Assembly (NCBI GenBank): GCA_905221605.1
Contig: CAJNDS010000624.1
Span: 679,001-743,000, forward strand
Reading direction: 5' to 3'
Origin: Symbiodinium natans
Taxonomy: Eukaryota; Sar; Dinophyceae; Suessiales; Symbiodiniaceae
Length of the DNA: 64,000 nt
Shown: positions 61,795 to 64,000 of the stretch, piece after piece
How positions within the stretch are numbered: position 1 is the first letter of the stretch
Layout: the number at the start of each line of letters is the position of its first letter
Notes under the pieces: model-generated
Told to the model about the DNA's origin: nothing
Seen by the model: the letters and a program-made list of their open reading frames with translations, nothing else
The model's database searches: none
Position numbers and translations under genes: made by a program

Positions 61795-64000
61795 TTGCAC
61801 CGGACCTTGACATTCATTTCCATGCACGCAGTATGGCGTGTTTCATGGTGTCGTCAAACTCAGTTCTCGGAACTGCAGTTGTCAATCTTTTAGGTTTTGT
61901 CGTGCGCTGCGCAGGACTCTCCAGTTGGTGTTGTGTGGGAAGGTGTTGCCAGTTTCGCAGCCCAGAACTGTTGGGATTCATGCCGCGAGAGGGTTGCACA
62001 GCGCGATCTGGCGCTGTTGCCTCACATCAGGAGTGGGGACCGAGTCATCTTTTCTCCATCGGTTTCCTGACTGTGAGATGAGTGCTGGATGGCAGTCTGC
62101 TGGACAGAAAGATGTTTTACAAGCCTTCAGCCTTAAACCTTTACTCAGTTCGGAGACGCCAAGAGACAGGATTTCTCCCGGTAGCGTCCAGCAGCATAAT
62201 TATCCTACTGGATCATGAAGCACGTGAATTTTAAAAAAGTAATTTCAAGTTAGGGCGTCTTGCTGACAGTGCGCATGCCACAACCGTACAGCTGGTAGAT
62301 GATGGACAGGTTGCCACACTTACCTTATGATTTCCGTGACTTGCAGCGGCCTCCATCGTCGTTTAAGGTGACGCGGTCTCTCTGCCCTCTCCCGCCTTTT
62401 GCAACAAGGGTTGCTAGTGGAATGATGTGCGGTGGCTACTTAAAAGTTACTTGTCAATGCGCAGGAGCAGGTCGGATTTGTACGTTGTGCTGGAACCTGG
62501 AAAGCTATGTCTACCAGAACGGTCTGCGCTTTCAAAGCAGAGGCTTTTGAGCACAGTCGCTGTTGGGAAAAGCAGCTCGTGACGTGAGAGCATTCAAGAC
62601 GACAGATGCTGGTAGTTTTCTGGTCCTGGAGATGCTGTAAATCAGGTTGTCTACAGGTGTGAAATGCTCCAACACGTAGAATTTCTGATTGGTCAAAGGC
62701 TCCCTTTCCGATCTTGTGCGGGCTGCAAATGCCGCAAAACCCCAGACAGATGCTGCAACTTGTCACATTCCGGGCTTATCAAATGCTGCACATGCCGTAG
62801 ATTATAGAATTCCCATCTTGTGCAGCTAAAAATTGTCAAATTGTGTGCCTTGTACAGGCAAGCTCATATAGCTGTAAGGTACAGCGTTACTGGCCCCGAT
62901 ATTTCACCATGTCCAAGTCTTGGACAGTCTTGGACATCTTCAAAATACAGTAGTTCTGGTAGTTCACAGGCAGCAGATGGTGTAAAATGACAAATAATTT
63001 GGTTGAGTACTCCCAGGATACACTGCGGGACTCTCTGTGAGGTTCTCTGGGGGTGGGCACTCGGGTGCCAGGGATGCTCCATGCTTCTCTGCGGGTCGGC
63101 GCTCCAGGGATGCTCGCGGGACTCTTTCCAGGATTTTCTGAAAAAGGGCATTCCAAACCGGACGGACACCGAGGAGGCGAGAAGAATGGTTGATGTCAAA
63201 ATCTAACCGCCCCACAGCGAAGGGAAGAACACCGTAGTTCTGACCAAGCAGACATGCCACCCAAGTCCGAGTTGCGACTTGATAGTCGTCAGCTCAAGTC
63301 CGACTTGTGATAGCAAAGGTAGTCAGCCGCCTCGGCTGGGCGCGGTGCCCTGGGATGCACGACTTCGAGGCTTTTTTGGTTATTTGTGGCTGTCATGTTT
63401 GGCAGCTTTTCATGTAGTTTAGAAAGCCCCTGAGCCTAAACACCTGCAAGCGCCACCTTGAGCTCCACATGAACCCCTTAGACTGTGCAGGAGGGAACTA
63501 CGGCCTTTCTGGGGAACTTGTGGGGATTGGGTTCTCATGCCGCCGTGGTCGACGAGGCAGGGCATGTTTCGTACGTGGGAGGGTGTCCGTGTCCCAGTTG
63601 GCGAGTACAAACCCTCCTTCATCAGGACTTCGAGGTTCTGGCCCAGGCAGAAATCAAGATGAAGAGCTCGAAAGTGTCACTTCGGCCTGCACGTCTTGCG
63701 ATTTTTTCTTTGAGACGTCTGGCAAGAGCACGTCTGAAACGCAGCAAGGCTTCTTTCCATTGAGGACGTTCGCCTGTTTCCTACCAGCCGCCGGCCTGTG
63801 AAACACGCGGCAGCACAACCTCACATTCTGGCGACTTCAAGAGTCAGCTGAGTCAGCTGTGCCAGAGTCCTGCTTTTTTGACATGTGTCCCAAGTCCGTT
63901 GAACCACTGCGAAGGGCTTATGGTGAGCCGAGGCAATGGTGATGTGATCATCAGCTTCATGGCGTACTCAGAGGCCGCATTGCAGGACCTCAACTTGATT
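61795..64000. other. Host DNA downstream of the RRM gene, no further gene recognised
   Basis: Short frames only. The degenerate repeat described at 59900-60290 recurs at 63010-63150. A 110-aa plus frame at 63469-63801 has no recognisable motif. Confidence 0.4.

Noticed and set aside
1-64000. tRNA, rRNA or snRNA genes
   Set aside because: No convincing tRNA T-arm plus acceptor pairing or conserved rRNA block was seen by eye; a covariance-model scan would be decisive.

Overview
The window looks like nuclear DNA of a dinoflagellate, most likely a Symbiodiniaceae/Suessiales-type genome. The evidence is indirect: GC-rich, sparsely coding sequence; degenerate LINE-type reverse transcriptases and RCC1-like repeats of a style common in these genomes; a Mei2-like RRM gene; many coiled-coil and IQ-motif exon fragments. 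No rRNA, tRNA or spliced-leader gene was recognised, so the taxonomic call is an inference.

Region 1 (1-19013) is an integrated DNA virus of the Polinton / Polinton-like virus / virophage class. Its inner terminal inverted repeat arms (1-61 and 18701-18761) are perfect. The right end continues outward as a nested repeat structure to about 19013, and the matching left outer end lies before the window. An AT-rich core (about 1950-18690) encodes a retroviral-type integrase, a DNA polymerase fused to an SF1 helicase, the double-jelly-roll major capsid protein, a minor capsid (penton) protein, an A32-type packaging ATPase, a lipase-like protein, a GIY-YIG nuclease, an S74-chaperone fibre protein and about eight small unknown proteins. 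Between the left inverted repeat and this core sits a GC-rich coiled-coil/HNH-like gene (232-1710) that looks host-derived. Seven AT-rich 3' ends carry hairpins, often containing the stop codon, which resembles the polyadenylation hairpins of mimiviruses and their virophages. The polymerase gene has a frameshift and the fibre gene has one in-frame TAG, so this copy may be decaying.

Region 2 (19014-32114) is host DNA without an intact gene I can recognise. It has coiled-coil exon fragments (19.9-21.4 kb), simple and tandem repeats, and a cluster (26.4-32.0 kb) of frameshifted LINE-type reverse transcriptase fragments. These are interleaved with RCC1-like repeats that run in opposite directions on the two sides. 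One LINE copy (29.6-31.6 kb) is bracketed by a direct repeat of about 250 bp.

Region 3 (32115-43561) is a tyrosine-recombinase retrotransposon of the DIRS/PAT/Ngaro class, 11.4 kb long. It has split direct repeats in the order A1 - genes - B1 - A2 - B2; both repeat pairs are identical by eye, which implies recent insertion. It encodes two Cys-rich gag-like proteins, a tyrosine recombinase, a CCCH-finger Gag, and a methyltransferase / RT / RNase H polyprotein. The recombinase lies upstream of the RT. Gag and the methyltransferase are in one frame, separated only by UGA-CUA.

Region 4 (43562-64000) is mostly host non-coding or multi-exon sequence: a plus-strand series of IQ-motif exons and repeated exon-like modules (48.2-53.9 kb), a frameshifted ubiquitin-protease-like fragment (55.7-56.3 kb), microsatellites and poly-C tracts, and one intact Mei2-like RNA-binding protein gene (60982-61794).
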